A DNA stretch of 14,568 nucleotides from an uncultured Rhodospirillaceae bacterium. GTDB taxonomy: Bacteria; Pseudomonadota; Alphaproteobacteria; RF32; CAG-239. The stretch spans positions 1-14,568 of the forward strand of contig OMQZ01000032.1 in the NCBI GenBank assembly GCA_900313355.1, given 5' to 3'. The notes under the pieces are model-generated. The model did no database searches. It was not told the origin of the DNA and worked only from the letters and a program-made list of their open reading frames with translations. Below, one piece after another: positions 6,201 to 13,245 of this stretch. Numbering within the stretch: the first letter of the stretch is position 1; every line of letters starts with the position of its first letter. The translations under genes were made by a program, and so were the position numbers.

Positions 6201-8009
6201 GAAATTTCGGCTAACGGTGAAGTTTTAGATCAAAGAGGAACTGCGCTCGGGCGCGTTTTGCCGAACGGATTGGTGCGTGATTTGAGCGGATCTAAGATTA
6301 TCGCAAAAGGTATTGAAGGCGGACAAGTTGTCGGTTGGGGATGCTCTAGGGTCGGTATTTTGGATCAAAGCGGGATTATTTCTAATTCGGCAACGGTTAA
6401 AAATTATAGAATTTATCCTGATGGCGGTGTTTATGACGAGACCGGACATTTCTTAGGGGCAGTTGCACCTAAAGGAAAAGTTTTAAATGAGAGTTGCGAA
6501 GAAATAGGCAGCGTTGATGATGGTGCTTTGGTTTATGATGCGCGCAAAAAGTATGTGGGATGTGTTAATCCGGACGGGCGTGTGCTAAATGATAACGGTG
6601 ATGTTGTCGGATTGGTGGCACAATATAAGAATGTGATTAACAGCTCAGGAATGGTTGTGGGGTATTTAAGCCCAAGCGGAAAGGTCGTTTCGGGGCTTCT
6701 TTCTAAAATCGGATGTACCGATTTGAACGGTGATGTTTTCGCAAACAACGGCTCTTATGTCGGTCGCTTGAGCAGAGGTTATTATGCTTTTGATTTGACG
6801 GGACAGTTGTTGGGGCTTTTGGATGCTCAGGGTAAACTTAATTTGCCGAAATATCCGGGGGCGAAGATTTTATTGCATCGTTATATTGTCGATAAGCAAA
6901 ACAAAATTATCGGGGTTGTGTTGCCTGAAAGAAATATTTTAGTTGATTCTGACGGGGCAAAAATCGGACACTTGTTTGCAGATGGCGTTGTTTATAGAGA
7001 CAACGGTGTGGCTTATGATCGGATGCATGGTGACGGATTGAGCTTTTATGAAGGGCACATTGCGCGCTTTTTGCCACTCGGAACAGTTGTTGATGAAAAA
7101 GGCGAAGCGAAAGGTTTTGTGGATTATGACGGGCGTGTGGTTACGCGTTTCGGAGAAGATTTAGGTCGCGTTGATACTTTGGGACGCTTCTTTGATTTGA
7201 GCGGAAAGTATGCCGGAAGCGTTGTTAAACAAGGTCCGGCAATCGGTTATGACGGATCATATTTGGGATATGTCAATGCCCAAGGTGCGGTGATCGATAA
7301 AAAGGGTAATGTTGCCGGCAAGGTTACAAGCGATATGCTTGTTAAAGATATGAAGGGTAAGGTTGTCGGCGAAGTTATTGAAGAAAGCGCAATGGTTGAT
7401 TTGTTCGGTCAGTATCGCGGCTATGTGAATGAAAAAGGCGAGGTTATGGATGTGTTTAACAAGCCTTTAAGCGCCATTTTGCCCGGTGGTACGACAGGTA
7501 AAAATTTGAGCGTTTTGCATAAAGGTGCGGTCGTTAATTTCAACGGCGAAGTTATCGGATCTGTTTTGCCAAACGGCGAAGTTATCGGCAAGAAGAACAA
7601 AAAGATAGGCAGTGTTTATCAAGACGGAAAGGTGTTAAATCAAGACGGACGCCTTATCGGAGAAGTTGTAACCGGCGATATTGTGATTGACAATTATGAC
7701 AGGGTTTTGGGTTTTGTGGCTTTTGACGGAACGGTTCGCGGCAGCGACAACATTCAAAACGGTCGGGTGCTCTCCGGTGGCTTTGTGGTCGATAATCAGA
7801 ACAATATTATCGGGAATGCTTTTAAAATCGGAACGGCTATTCTCTCGGGTGAAGGCAGATACTTGGGATATTTAGGTGATGACGGCAAGGTTAAAAATCC
7901 TAAAGGTGAAGATATAGGCTTTTTGAAGAGTAACGGTTCGTTTATAGACAATGATAAGAAAGTTGCCGGCTATGCGTTGCAAGAAGTTGCTCAGAACAGG
8001 AGGAATTAA
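3201..8009 (+). CDS. Giant inner-membrane-anchored repeat protein; probable N-terminal half of a split VirB10
   Basis: 1602 residues. A short cytoplasmic N-terminus (1-19) is followed by a transmembrane helix (about 20-42), an acidic spacer (45-80), an Ig-like domain (about 88-195) and a CxxC pair (Cys202, Cys205). The Ig-like domain resembles ASH/choice-of-anchor D domains: it starts near PNPVNMGQVVLG, has cysteines 142 and 153, and has the SWAPVVAGN strand pattern. From about residue 226 to the C-terminus there is almost nothing but a 17-residue motif, roughly GxVxDxxGNxIGxVxxD, about 80 copies by manual count. This head topology (cytoplasmic tail, one helix, long periplasmic part) is that of VirB10, but the VirB10/TrbI domain is missing and instead ends the next gene. 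The position between virB9 and virB11 supports a VirB10 role. Four cysteines (1048, 1099, 1121, 1172) cluster in the repeats. No catalytic motif is visible. Reading frame and domain order are certain; the function is inferred. Confidence 0.8.
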   Translation: MSKEQLQLTHSERYVRKTNRIILIIGIVSFVAFLFGLILLFSSKGPSDDYQEPVFTADDDVLDEELDNASGLLSSDIEFDTVETQELPITTTPNPVNMGQVVLGTEAKNVLTIGTNGKTSIRIVSVKLAEPPFDGFVYQDNCTSVELRGNQTCNVVMSWAPVVAGNVQNNFIVSWHETNLSAQNAKAQKVPVEGNAITKEDCNFCEQVPSNVLGSVDETNANKRQIAYGPDGREIGYIDAEGYVYNDAGQVIGRVNSDGLIIDSNGNIIGVSGNKKLIFDDNGKVIGYAGADGTAFDMQGGVIGKVLSNGAVVDLNGNIIGKSVDAGLVYDVKGNIVGQVMDDGTVVDDDGNVIGRLNAQGEVVDLSGQKLGNIGQTGKTVIDDEGNSLGVVLPDSSIIDENGNIVGQVDENGDVFKVNHRVVGSLGSNRQRAYDAQRNDIGYVDDEGVVRDQSGNIIGRVGADGTVLNMSGEVIGRTGEQSVYDADGKVVGFAGEDGKAVGFDGNNLGKVISESAAFDANGQMLGKTSEHVIYNSDGNAVGVVDENGQALDFDGNVIGQKSDNALAVDDEGKVLGKITGKMAYGLDGKALGTVDDQGQLVDFDGNIIGEALSDGSVVDRNGKVIGQMPKEVVFDEKGNLLGIVDGDKIISLEGKEVGTIQADGTAVDENGKQIGMATKEVAYADDGKILGRVDDNGQVFDFDGNKIARKVDDGVVGKNGNLIGIEPKEAVYDENGKLIGFVDENGKVFNFAGENIGEVSADGTARGKNGEILGKAVNEVAYSDDGKVIGLVDDNGKVIDFSGVELGQKIEGGSVVNESGKLVGQAPKEVIYDDDGNAVGLATKKGKVLDFKGKNIGTLQKDGTAVDENGNLIGRVGEQNVKKMRAAYDMDGNIIGYIDENGNVYDFAGNLIGRVLDDGTIVDLDGNVIGRAGEMMYFVTDENGQIIGYINKNGEIVNAEGNVVGRVDEKGNLVVDEMLRVGSVVRTDLIVVTPAGSILGEISANGEVLDQRGTALGRVLPNGLVRDLSGSKIIAKGIEGGQVVGWGCSRVGILDQSGIISNSATVKNYRIYPDGGVYDETGHFLGAVAPKGKVLNESCEEIGSVDDGALVYDARKKYVGCVNPDGRVLNDNGDVVGLVAQYKNVINSSGMVVGYLSPSGKVVSGLLSKIGCTDLNGDVFANNGSYVGRLSRGYYAFDLTGQLLGLLDAQGKLNLPKYPGAKILLHRYIVDKQNKIIGVVLPERNILVDSDGAKIGHLFADGVVYRDNGVAYDRMHGDGLSFYEGHIARFLPLGTVVDEKGEAKGFVDYDGRVVTRFGEDLGRVDTLGRFFDLSGKYAGSVVKQGPAIGYDGSYLGYVNAQGAVIDKKGNVAGKVTSDMLVKDMKGKVVGEVIEESAMVDLFGQYRGYVNEKGEVMDVFNKPLSAILPGGTTGKNLSVLHKGAVVNFNGEVIGSVLPNGEVIGKKNKKIGSVYQDGKVLNQDGRLIGEVVTGDIVIDNYDRVLGFVAFDGTVRGSDNIQNGRVLSGGFVVDNQNNIIGNAFKIGTAILSGEGRYLGYLGDDGKVKNPKGEDIGFLKSNGSFIDNDKKVAGYALQEVAQNRRN
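3876..7995 (+). repeat. Protein-coding array of about 80 copies of a 51-bp (17-residue) motif
   Basis: The array fills residues about 226-1598 of the first giant gene. The usual unit runs [V/A][V/I/F][D/N]xxGNxIGxVxxDG, with hydrophobic pairs at fixed spacing, a turn at xxGN, a near-invariant Ile/Val/Leu-Gly, and a second turn at DG or NG. Some units are 15-20 residues long. Copies are regular from 3876 to about 6130 and diverge more after that. The alternating strand-turn pattern suggests a long beta-rich rod, which is inference. At DNA level the recurring words are forms of GGAAATGTTATCGG. Confidence 0.9.
4788..5831 (+). repeat. Higher-order tandem repeat of 147-150 bp, seven units, inside the 17-residue array
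   Basis: Three adjacent 17-residue motifs act as one larger unit, each beginning with a variant of KEVxY: at 4788 (EHVIY), 4938 (GKMAY), 5088 (KEVVF), 5235 (KEVAY), 5382 (KEAVY), 5532 (NEVAY) and 5682 (KEVIY). The steps are 150, 150, 147, 147, 150 and 150 bp, always whole codons. Within a unit the order is KEVxYDxxGKxxG, then VDxNGxVxDFxG, then xxDGxxVxxNGxxIG. This implies amplification of a triplet block, later than the founding 51-bp repeat. Confidence 0.85.
7998..8003 (+). promoter_or_regulatory. Strong Shine-Dalgarno site that sets the GTG start of the second giant gene
   Basis: A perfect AGGAGG lies seven bases before the GTG at 8011, inside the last codons of the preceding gene (Arg-Arg-Asn-stop). 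The upstream stop is TAA at 8007-8009, leaving one base between stop and start. This arrangement suggests translational coupling. It also decides the start: a possible start further upstream in frame (7951) lacks such a site and would spoil the signal peptide. Confidence 0.8.
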
Positions 8010-8010
8010 C

Positions 8011-11000
8011 GTGATTGGAAAAAAATTAAAATCTTTGATTGTTGTTTTAGGGTTTTCGCTTTTAAATAGCACTCTTGCTTTGGCGCAGGATATCACAGCG
8101 GTTGATTTCACGGGAGAAGTTATCGGTAAGGTTATTCCGGACGGAACGGCGATTAACTTAAAAAACGAAATTATGGGTCAATTAACCGCAGACAGCTTGA
8201 TTATCAATTCTAAAGGACAGATTTTAGGCGGTGTTGTGCCTCAAGGTTTTGCTGTTTCAAATGATCACAAATATTTAGGCAAAGTTTCTTCTGACGGAAC
8301 TGTGCGCTTGCCATCGGGTAAAATTGCCGGCAAAGTTTTGCCGAACGGTTTAGTCGTTGATGATTTTTATGATGTTGTCGGTAGTGTTTTGTCTTCAGGT
8401 ATTGTTTATAATGATGCGGGACAACCGATCGGAAGGTTGGCCGGTAATGGTTCGTATATTAACTTTGACGGACAAAATATCGGTTTTGTTTCACCCTCAG
8501 GATATGCTTATCGCCAAGCAGATAACAACTATGTTTTGGAAGGAAAGCTGATTTCTTCAAAAATGGTTGTTTCACTTGAGGGTGCATTTATCGGAAGTGT
8601 TGCACCGGGGGGACAGGTAACCGATTTTGACGGAGCTATGATTGGACGTGTTCATGCAAACGGATATGTTTATGACGGATCGGCAAATATTATCGGGCGA
8701 ACGGTTAAAACAGCGTATGCTTTTGATAACAGCGGGGCATATCTTGGTCTTGTCAGTTATGATGGCGATGTTGTTTTCAACGGTAAGTCGGTTGGAAAAC
8801 AAAGAGCTGACGGAAAAATCGTTAACTTAAAAGGCGAAGTTGTCGGTTTTCATGTTGAGCTGAATGCGGTCGCTGTTTCATCTGAAGGAAAATATTTAGG
8901 TTATTTGGCTCCGAACGGGCAGATATTGAAAAACAAAGGTGAAGTTGTCGGCTTTGTGGGACCGCGCAAGACAATTAAAAATAAATCAGGAGAGGTTATC
9001 GGACAGATTGCGGATAAAGGACCTGTGTTTGATTATTTGGGAAGAGTAAGGGCAGAAGCAATGCCAAACGGACAAGTCGTTTCTTTTGAGGGATCTGCTC
9101 TCGGTTTTATGAAGGGAAGTGTTGCCTTTGATAATGCAGGATTTATGTTGGGCGCAATAATGGAACCGGCTTTGATCTTAGATGCTAATCAAAATGTTAT
9201 CGGATTAACGGGGGTTGGAAGCGAATTTTTATATGGGGCTCAAAAATATGTGGTTTCGCCGCTCGGATATGTTTTTTCGGCTGATGGTGTGATGGTTGGT
9301 GAAACGGTTGGTTTTGCATCGGCTTATCAAGAAGATGGTTCTTTGTTCGGATATGTTGATGTGAACGGAAAAGTTAAGGCACCTGAAGGAGAGACTTTAA
9401 GAGTTAAAAGTTCGGGATTTATTGCTGATGCACAAAATCAAATTAAAGCGCGCCAAATCAGACCTTCTTATGCGCTTATGTATGGAAGTTCGGATGTGGC
9501 TTTGGTTTCAGATACGAACGAAGTTTATGATACGCAAAATAAAGTTTTAGCACGTGTCTTGCCGGAATATGATCTCGTGTCAGCCCAAAATGAAAATATG
9601 ACAATGCCTGTTATCGGTGAAGCCGGTGAGGGTGATGGTTTTGCATCAAGTGTGCGTGGTGAGTTGATAGGCTATGCAGATATGAGCGGGCGCGTTTTTG
9701 GTGCCGGTAAGGAAGTTGGCAAGATGAATGCCGGTGATGTTGTGCTAAACAGAAAAGGTGTTTATTTAGGTCAAAATCTGCCTTTTGGCGCCATTGTTAA
9801 TTCAAACTGCGAAAACTTAGGTGTGGTCGGCGTTAAAGGAGACGCAAGGTCAGGAAGGGACAATGTTTTAGGTAAGGTTTTAATCAACGGACAAGTTGTT
9901 TCAGAAGTGGGGCAATATTTAGGATATAAGGCTCAATCAGCTCCTGTTTATGATTTTGAAGGAAAAGTGATCGGTTTTTCAAATGCAACAGGTAAAGTTA
10001 TAGATGATCAAAGACAGGTTGTCGGTTGTTTGAATTGGGACGGCAGAATGTATGAAGACGGTGCCGTTTTCAAGGGTGCGAAAGTTAATGAGGGCTCGGT
10101 GATGAACTTTGAAAGTATGTTTATCGGGCGTGTTAATGTCAAAAATGAATTTGTAAATAATGACGGCGATATTGCCGGTTTTGCTAAACCTGACGGTACG
10201 GTTGTTAATGAAAACAACCGCAAGTTCGGTCTTGTTTTCAAATATAAGGTGGCTTTTGATAAGAACAACAATTTTGTCGGATATGTTTCGCCTGACGGCA
10301 AAGTTTTAAATGATCAAAATAAAGTGTTCGGATATGTAACTTATGACGGATTGGTTGTTTCAAAGAATAAAGCTGTCGGATATGCGCTTTATGACTTATA
10401 TGTGTATGACGAGTTCGGGCATGTGATGGGTTATTTAATGAAAAACGGGTCGGTGATGAGTTTTTCAGGTGTTAATCTCGGAAAAGCAGACAGAGGATTC
10501 TTGGTTTCAAAAGAGGGTGTTTTAATTGGTCGCGGAAATCGTGATTATTTCATCAGAGATAAGAAAAATGAAGTTATCGGTGAGCTTAAACTCTCAGGCA
10601 AAGTGTATGATGTAAACGGGGAAGAAATTGCCGACGTTTCCGGCAACGGCGATGTGAGAGATCAGACAGGCAAACTGCTCGCTGTTGCAAGGCCTTTACA
10701 ATATTATGCAGCCCAATATAAATCGGGAGCGGGGTTGTCTGTGCCGCAGACCGAACAGGAAAGTCCTTTTAAAGTCGGAGTGATTGATCAACCGGAATAT
10801 GAAGACGAAGAAGAAATCGAAGATGATATGCCTTCATATCGTCAAAAAGTTATCGGTGTTGTTTTTTCGCCAGATGGAAAATATTTAGGGCATGCGCTTG
10901 AGACAGGTGAGATTGTTTCGGATAGCGGTGATGTTGTCGGACGAGCTCAAGACGGATTGGCTTTTGATGAAGATAATAATTTAATCGGAACAGTTGATGA

Positions 11001-12261
11001 AAAGCAGGAAGAAGATGAGTCTTCAAGCAAGCCCAAACCGGCTCAGGCACAAGTGCCTTCGACAATGTTTCTGCCTAATGATGCGTATGGAACATCTGAT
11101 GTTCCTTCAGACTTAGGACCGGGAGGCGGCTTCGGACCGAATGAAAGATATGATCCTGTCAGAGCAAGAATGCTTGCAGAAGCACAAGCTGTCAGACAAA
11201 GTGAAATCAAAGTCGGTAAATTAACCTCAAATGTTAATCCTTCATCTGTTACGGGTTGGCAATCGAACTGGGATAATGCGAACTTTGCGATGTCGTCTTG
11301 GCGCGTGGATATGAGCGAGATGATTTTGGCAGACAAGCCGATTCCGGCAGTTTTGGCCAGAACAATTATGGACAGCGGACTTGCAGGTTCTGTGCCGATT
11401 ACGGCAATCGTGGAAAGAAATGTTTATGCTGAAGACGGCAGAAATATTGTGATTCCGGCGGGTAGCCGTGTGATGGGACAATCTTCGGGCGGTTCAACCG
11501 GGGGCTCAACCGGAAGCGCGGTGCGTATGGATATTACATGGACAAGGCTTATCAGACCTGATGGGTCAGCATTTGAATTTTCACAGGCTCAAACAGGCGA
11601 TGCACAAGGCAGAGGTGGCGCGCTCGGATATTTGGATCAACAGCTCTTGAAGAAATATACGCTTCCGATGGCAACATCTTTGATGAGCGATGCTTTGGCT
11701 TATGTGATGGCAAGAGGTCAGACAACGACATCGTCTGACGGCGCTTCGACACAAGATTCAAGGTCGCAGGCAGCCGAAGATGCACGTCAGCATTTCTTGG
11801 ACAATATGGATGAGATCTTCAGAGATATTATGAACGATAAGATGAATATTGCGGCAGTCACATATATTCCGGCAGGAACGCGGTTGATTATTTATCCGAA
11901 AGTTGATTTGTGGCTCAGAACAGCCGAAAGAGAGAAAGAGCAAGAAAATTCTATGAATGTTCTTTCAAAACCTGAAAGTTTAATTGATGATAGAGATCCG
12001 GTTGGTACAGCTCAAGGTCATCCGGTAGGCTCTTCAAATAGTTCTTCGTCAGGCGGTGGCTCGTCTTCAAGAGTGGTTTATAGCGGCGATGACAATTCTG
12101 TTCAGCCGACAAGCGCGCCTTTAATTGATGACGGAGCCTATGAGCCGAAAAGAAGACGAACCGTTGCGCCAGGGGTAACACCACCACCGCCTTCAACGAA
12201 TGCAAATGTGCAAACAAGTTCAAATTCGTCATCGGACAATTCGTCCGGAGCGCTCTTTTAG
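8011..12261 (+). CDS. virB10: VirB10/TrbI-domain protein with signal peptide and repeat array (C-terminal half of a split VirB10)
   Basis: 1416 residues from the GTG start. The first 25 residues form a signal peptide (KK, hydrophobic core, cleavage at ALA|Q), so this protein is exported separately rather than continuing the previous one. Residues about 28-896 hold about 50 of the 17-residue motifs; three more lie at about 945-994 between acidic, Pro/Ser-rich linkers. Residues about 1090-1310 are the VirB10/TrbI domain: KPIPAVLARTIMDSGLAG, VYAEDGRNIVIPAGSRVMG, ITWTRLIRPDGSAFEF, an antenna-like helical stretch, and a final AAVTYIPAGTRLIIYPKVDL. That domain forms the outer-membrane channel in VirB10. 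A Ser/Pro-rich tail (1311-1416) follows. Normal VirB10 is about 380-450 residues and crosses from inner to outer membrane as one chain; Helicobacter CagY is a known giant, repeat-bearing VirB10, but is one polypeptide. virB11 starts 12 bases after the stop. Confidence 0.88.
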   Translation: MIGKKLKSLIVVLGFSLLNSTLALAQDITAVDFTGEVIGKVIPDGTAINLKNEIMGQLTADSLIINSKGQILGGVVPQGFAVSNDHKYLGKVSSDGTVRLPSGKIAGKVLPNGLVVDDFYDVVGSVLSSGIVYNDAGQPIGRLAGNGSYINFDGQNIGFVSPSGYAYRQADNNYVLEGKLISSKMVVSLEGAFIGSVAPGGQVTDFDGAMIGRVHANGYVYDGSANIIGRTVKTAYAFDNSGAYLGLVSYDGDVVFNGKSVGKQRADGKIVNLKGEVVGFHVELNAVAVSSEGKYLGYLAPNGQILKNKGEVVGFVGPRKTIKNKSGEVIGQIADKGPVFDYLGRVRAEAMPNGQVVSFEGSALGFMKGSVAFDNAGFMLGAIMEPALILDANQNVIGLTGVGSEFLYGAQKYVVSPLGYVFSADGVMVGETVGFASAYQEDGSLFGYVDVNGKVKAPEGETLRVKSSGFIADAQNQIKARQIRPSYALMYGSSDVALVSDTNEVYDTQNKVLARVLPEYDLVSAQNENMTMPVIGEAGEGDGFASSVRGELIGYADMSGRVFGAGKEVGKMNAGDVVLNRKGVYLGQNLPFGAIVNSNCENLGVVGVKGDARSGRDNVLGKVLINGQVVSEVGQYLGYKAQSAPVYDFEGKVIGFSNATGKVIDDQRQVVGCLNWDGRMYEDGAVFKGAKVNEGSVMNFESMFIGRVNVKNEFVNNDGDIAGFAKPDGTVVNENNRKFGLVFKYKVAFDKNNNFVGYVSPDGKVLNDQNKVFGYVTYDGLVVSKNKAVGYALYDLYVYDEFGHVMGYLMKNGSVMSFSGVNLGKADRGFLVSKEGVLIGRGNRDYFIRDKKNEVIGELKLSGKVYDVNGEEIADVSGNGDVRDQTGKLLAVARPLQYYAAQYKSGAGLSVPQTEQESPFKVGVIDQPEYEDEEEIEDDMPSYRQKVIGVVFSPDGKYLGHALETGEIVSDSGDVVGRAQDGLAFDEDNNLIGTVDEKQEEDESSSKPKPAQAQVPSTMFLPNDAYGTSDVPSDLGPGGGFGPNERYDPVRARMLAEAQAVRQSEIKVGKLTSNVNPSSVTGWQSNWDNANFAMSSWRVDMSEMILADKPIPAVLARTIMDSGLAGSVPITAIVERNVYAEDGRNIVIPAGSRVMGQSSGGSTGGSTGSAVRMDITWTRLIRPDGSAFEFSQAQTGDAQGRGGALGYLDQQLLKKYTLPMATSLMSDALAYVMARGQTTTSSDGASTQDSRSQAAEDARQHFLDNMDEIFRDIMNDKMNIAAVTYIPAGTRLIIYPKVDLWLRTAEREKEQENSMNVLSKPESLIDDRDPVGTAQGHPVGSSNSSSSGGGSSSRVVYSGDDNSVQPTSAPLIDDGAYEPKRRRTVAPGVTPPPPSTNANVQTSSNSSSDNSSGALF
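8092..10700 (+). repeat. Divergent array of about 50 copies of the same 17-residue motif in the second giant gene
   Basis: This is the same unit as in the preceding gene (xVVDxxGxxIGxVxxDG) but more degenerate: DG turns are often PNG, SPSG or PDG, and several units are shortened or replaced (for example around 9230-9300 and 9600-9680). There is no clear 147-150 bp superstructure. Three isolated further copies lie at about 10846-10998. The shared motif shows that the two giant genes share ancestry over their repeat parts. Confidence 0.85.
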
Positions 12262-12273
12262 AAAGGAAAAAGT

Positions 12274-13245
12274 ATGAGCTCTTTTACGGTTTTGGAATCT
12301 GTTTTACGCCCGCTTTCTTATTGGTATAATCAAGAAAATATCGAGGAAGTGGCCATCAATCGCGCCGGTCAGGTTTGGTTGAGATTGCGCGGAAAACGCG
12401 CGTATCCGTGGGTGATGTATGAAGATGAGAAGCTCTCTAAAGAATATCTGACAGATTTATTATATATTGTGGCAAATACATATGAGCTTCCCTTTGATCC
12501 GGTGGCGGGATCACCGCTTGTGTTTACGGATATTCCGGGCGGACACCGTTTTTCGGCTGTTGCGGGTAAGAATGTGATGTATGACGAAAACGATTTAACC
12601 GGTGGTGTGGCTTTGACAATTCGTGTTCACAGCGAAGATGTAGCTTTCGGTTTGGCAGATTATGGATTGACGCAAGGTCAGGCACTTCATAAAATCAACC
12701 CCTTGAAAGATATTAAGGATCCGGAAGATCCGTATGAACGGTTGTTGTTATCAATTAAGCGCGGTGATCATATTTTGGTCAGCGGTGCGACGGCAACAGG
12801 TAAAACAACCTTTTTGAACAATCTTTTGAAGATTTTGGATATTCATAAACGCATTATTACCATTGAAGATACGCGCGAGTTGATGGTTCCGCATCCGAAC
12901 CGTGTGCATCTTGTTTTATCTCGTACGGAACAAACCAACCAAATGGATTATGCAAAAATCATTGACCTTGTTGTTCGTTTTACGCCTGATGCGATTATCG
13001 GCGGCGAAATTTCAACTTCAAACGCAGGTGCGCTTTGGGAGCTGATGGGTTCAGGTCACGATAACTGCTTAGCCACGATTCACGCCGAAAGTTCAGAAGC
13101 CGCTTATCAAGCTTTTACAGACCGTATTCTGCACACGTATCCCTCAATAGATCGTGCTAAAACGATTGAAGAAATGCGCCATAAATTGCGTGTTGTGCAG
13201 ATAAATAGAGACGGGAACTTGCGTGCCATCACCGAAGTGACGTAA
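12274..13245 (+). CDS. virB11: VirB11-family traffic ATPase
   Basis: 323 residues, close to the usual VirB11 length (about 340). The N-terminal domain (about 5-120) has LRPLSYWY....IEEVAINRAGQVW, the VirB11 opening pattern. The ATPase domain has Walker A GATATGKT (171-178), the Asp box IITIEDTREL (204-213), Walker B PDAIIGGEI (238-246) and the His box CLATIHAES (265-273). VirB11 is a hexameric cytoplasmic ATPase at the inner-membrane base that switches the machine between pilus assembly and substrate transfer. It is the last gene of the virB7-11 order. Dot/Icm DotB is the alternative but is closer to PilT, and the N-terminal domain here is VirB11-like. After the Walker B glutamate the family usually has Arg (GELR); here it is GEIS. 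AAAGGA precedes the ATG. Confidence 0.92.
   Translation: MSSFTVLESVLRPLSYWYNQENIEEVAINRAGQVWLRLRGKRAYPWVMYEDEKLSKEYLTDLLYIVANTYELPFDPVAGSPLVFTDIPGGHRFSAVAGKNVMYDENDLTGGVALTIRVHSEDVAFGLADYGLTQGQALHKINPLKDIKDPEDPYERLLLSIKRGDHILVSGATATGKTTFLNNLLKILDIHKRIITIEDTRELMVPHPNRVHLVLSRTEQTNQMDYAKIIDLVVRFTPDAIIGGEISTSNAGALWELMGSGHDNCLATIHAESSEAAYQAFTDRILHTYPSIDRAKTIEEMRHKLRVVQINRDGNLRAITEVT

Noticed and set aside
7951..8010. Start of the second giant gene at the upstream ATG (7951)
   Set aside because: It would add 20 residues overlapping the previous gene, has no good ribosome site, and would bury the signal peptide. GTG at 8011 has AGGAGG at seven bases.
7990..8030. Programmed or accidental frameshift joining the two giant genes
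   Set aside because: No slippery heptamer is visible, and the second frame begins with a signal peptide instead of continuing a repeat. Only read-level data could fully exclude an assembly error.
3876..10700. Repeat arrays considered as CRISPR or RTX repeats
   Set aside because: The repeats are translated with a 51-bp codon phase and have no conserved repeat-spacer alternation, so not CRISPR. The motif lacks the GGxGxDxUx nonapeptide of RTX proteins.
578..13245. Reading the operon as Dot/Icm (IcmN-IcmL-IcmK-IcmE-DotB)
   Set aside because: Gene order and large repeat-bearing DotG/IcmE made this attractive at first. The VirB8 segment after the helix, the VirB9 C-terminal pattern, the tiny VirB7-like lipoprotein and the VirB11-type ATPase N-terminus all fit the vir type better.
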